A stretch of 23,302 nt of DNA from Acidimicrobiales bacterium (GTDB lineage Bacteria > Actinomycetota > Acidimicrobiia > Acidimicrobiales > Ilumatobacteraceae), in the NCBI GenBank assembly GCA_030830415.1, contig JAURNB010000192.1:1-23302 (forward strand), given 5' to 3'. A program made the translations under genes and the position numbers. The notes beneath the pieces were generated by a model that worked only from the letters and a program-made list of their open reading frames with translations, did no database searches and was not told where the DNA came from. Numbering within the stretch: position 1 is the stretch's first letter; every line of letters starts with the position of its first letter. This document shows positions 22,810 through 23,302 of the stretch, piece by piece.

Positions 22810-23302
22810 GCATCGACCATCATCAAAACAGGAGCATGGTCACTTGGCTGCTCGCCCTTGCGTGAGTTTCTATCAACACCCACCCACGATGTTTTGTCGG
22901 CAACAGCCTGTGTTGCCAGCATGAGGTCGATACGCATGCCACGGCCCTGGTGAAAGTCACCACCGCGGTAGTCCCACCATGAATACAACTTGCTCTCTTG
23001 GTAGTGGTCGCGACAAACGTCACGCAAACCCCACCCGCAAAGATCGGCAAGCACTTTACGCTCGGCATCGCTCACGTGTGTTTGCCCCACAAGTTTTGCA
23101 GGGTCGGGAACATCGCGATCTTCTGGTGCGATGTTGTAGTCGCCTGCAATAACCAACTTTCCTTGAGGTGTGGTGAGTGCCTCTGCGTGTGCACGGAGTT
23201 GCTTCATCCAGCGCAGTTTGTACTGGTAATGCTCGTGGTCGAGGGCACGACCATTGGGAACGTACACAGATGTCACCAAGATGCCGCCACAGTCGGCTGT
23301 AA
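22806..23302 (-). CDS. xth: Exodeoxyribonuclease III, C-terminal part (cut by right edge)
   Basis: This apurinic-site endonuclease and 3'-5' exonuclease acts in base-excision repair. The reading frame is open to the right edge; about 164 C-terminal codons are present of some 260-270 in the family. Visible motifs are GGILVTSVYVPNG, VIAGDYNIAPEDRDV (metal/catalytic Asp and Asn), LYSWWDYRGGDFHQGRGMRIDLML and the final catalytic SDHAPV. The N-terminal active-site acid and the start are outside the window. The stop overlaps the thioesterase start by 4 bp. Confidence 0.95.
   Translation of the reverse strand, partial: TADCGGILVTSVYVPNGRALDHEHYQYKLRWMKQLRAHAEALTTPQGKLVIAGDYNIAPEDRDVPDPAKLVGQTHVSDAERKVLADLCGWGLRDVCRDHYQESKLYSWWDYRGGDFHQGRGMRIDLMLATQAVADKTSWVGVDRNSRKGEQPSDHAPVLMMVDA

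Noticed and set aside
1..23302. Mobile elements, prophage, defence or CRISPR system
   Set aside because: No transposase, integrase, phage or nuclease-defence gene was recognised, no direct-repeat array was seen, and every sizeable interval is filled by housekeeping or metabolic genes.

Overview
The window is ordinary bacterial chromosome, almost fully coding, and most likely actinobacterial. Four things point there: the gene order fakA-like, recG, rsmD, coaD, a DivIVA-type coiled-coil gene, DUF177, rpmF, plsX, acpP, rnc, mutM, smc; a GTP-type PEP carboxykinase; an alpha-methylacyl-CoA racemase very close in motifs to mycobacterial MCR; and many GTG starts with promoters of the TAnnnT type. 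The moderate GC content and the mixture of genes suggest a non-streptomycete lineage such as Acidimicrobiia. That placement is inference and was not tested.

Layout. Positions 1-11448 are nearly all on the minus strand: a housekeeping block starting at a FakA/DAK2 protein (11448) and recG, then rsmD, coaD, a SepIVA-like coiled-coil protein, DUF177, L32, PlsX, ACP, RNase III, MutM and the N-terminal half of SMC, which runs off the left edge. It links lipid synthesis (PlsX/ACP/FakA), ribosome biogenesis (RsmD, L32, DUF177, RNase III), CoA synthesis and DNA maintenance. One small zinc-ribbon gene (7386-7589) sits in this block on the opposite strand. Positions 11542-13850 are plus strand: rpmB (L28), a degenerate cold-shock-like protein and pckG, closed by a very strong hairpin terminator. 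Positions 13934-20135 are minus strand: a PH/SHOCT membrane protein and a cytosolic helical-backbone metal-receptor-like protein (overlapping pair), an aldo/keto reductase, an alpha/beta hydrolase, a racemase (MCR), a PIG-L deacetylase, a histidine phosphatase and a four-helix membrane protein. A divergent UvrD-like helicase (20215-22089, plus) meets, tail to tail, a hotdog thioesterase that is coupled to an exonuclease III gene cut by the right edge.

No stretch of 300 bases lacks a gene. The largest gaps are about 80-100 bp: 5096-5196, 11449-11541, 11963-12059, 13851-13933 and 20136-20214. No tRNA, rRNA, CRISPR array, insertion sequence or prophage gene was seen. The most informative non-coding signal is a recurrent TAnnnT hexamer placed 6-8 nt before the start codon of most operon-leading genes, which points to widespread leaderless transcription. 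I did not find a convincing new multi-gene system.
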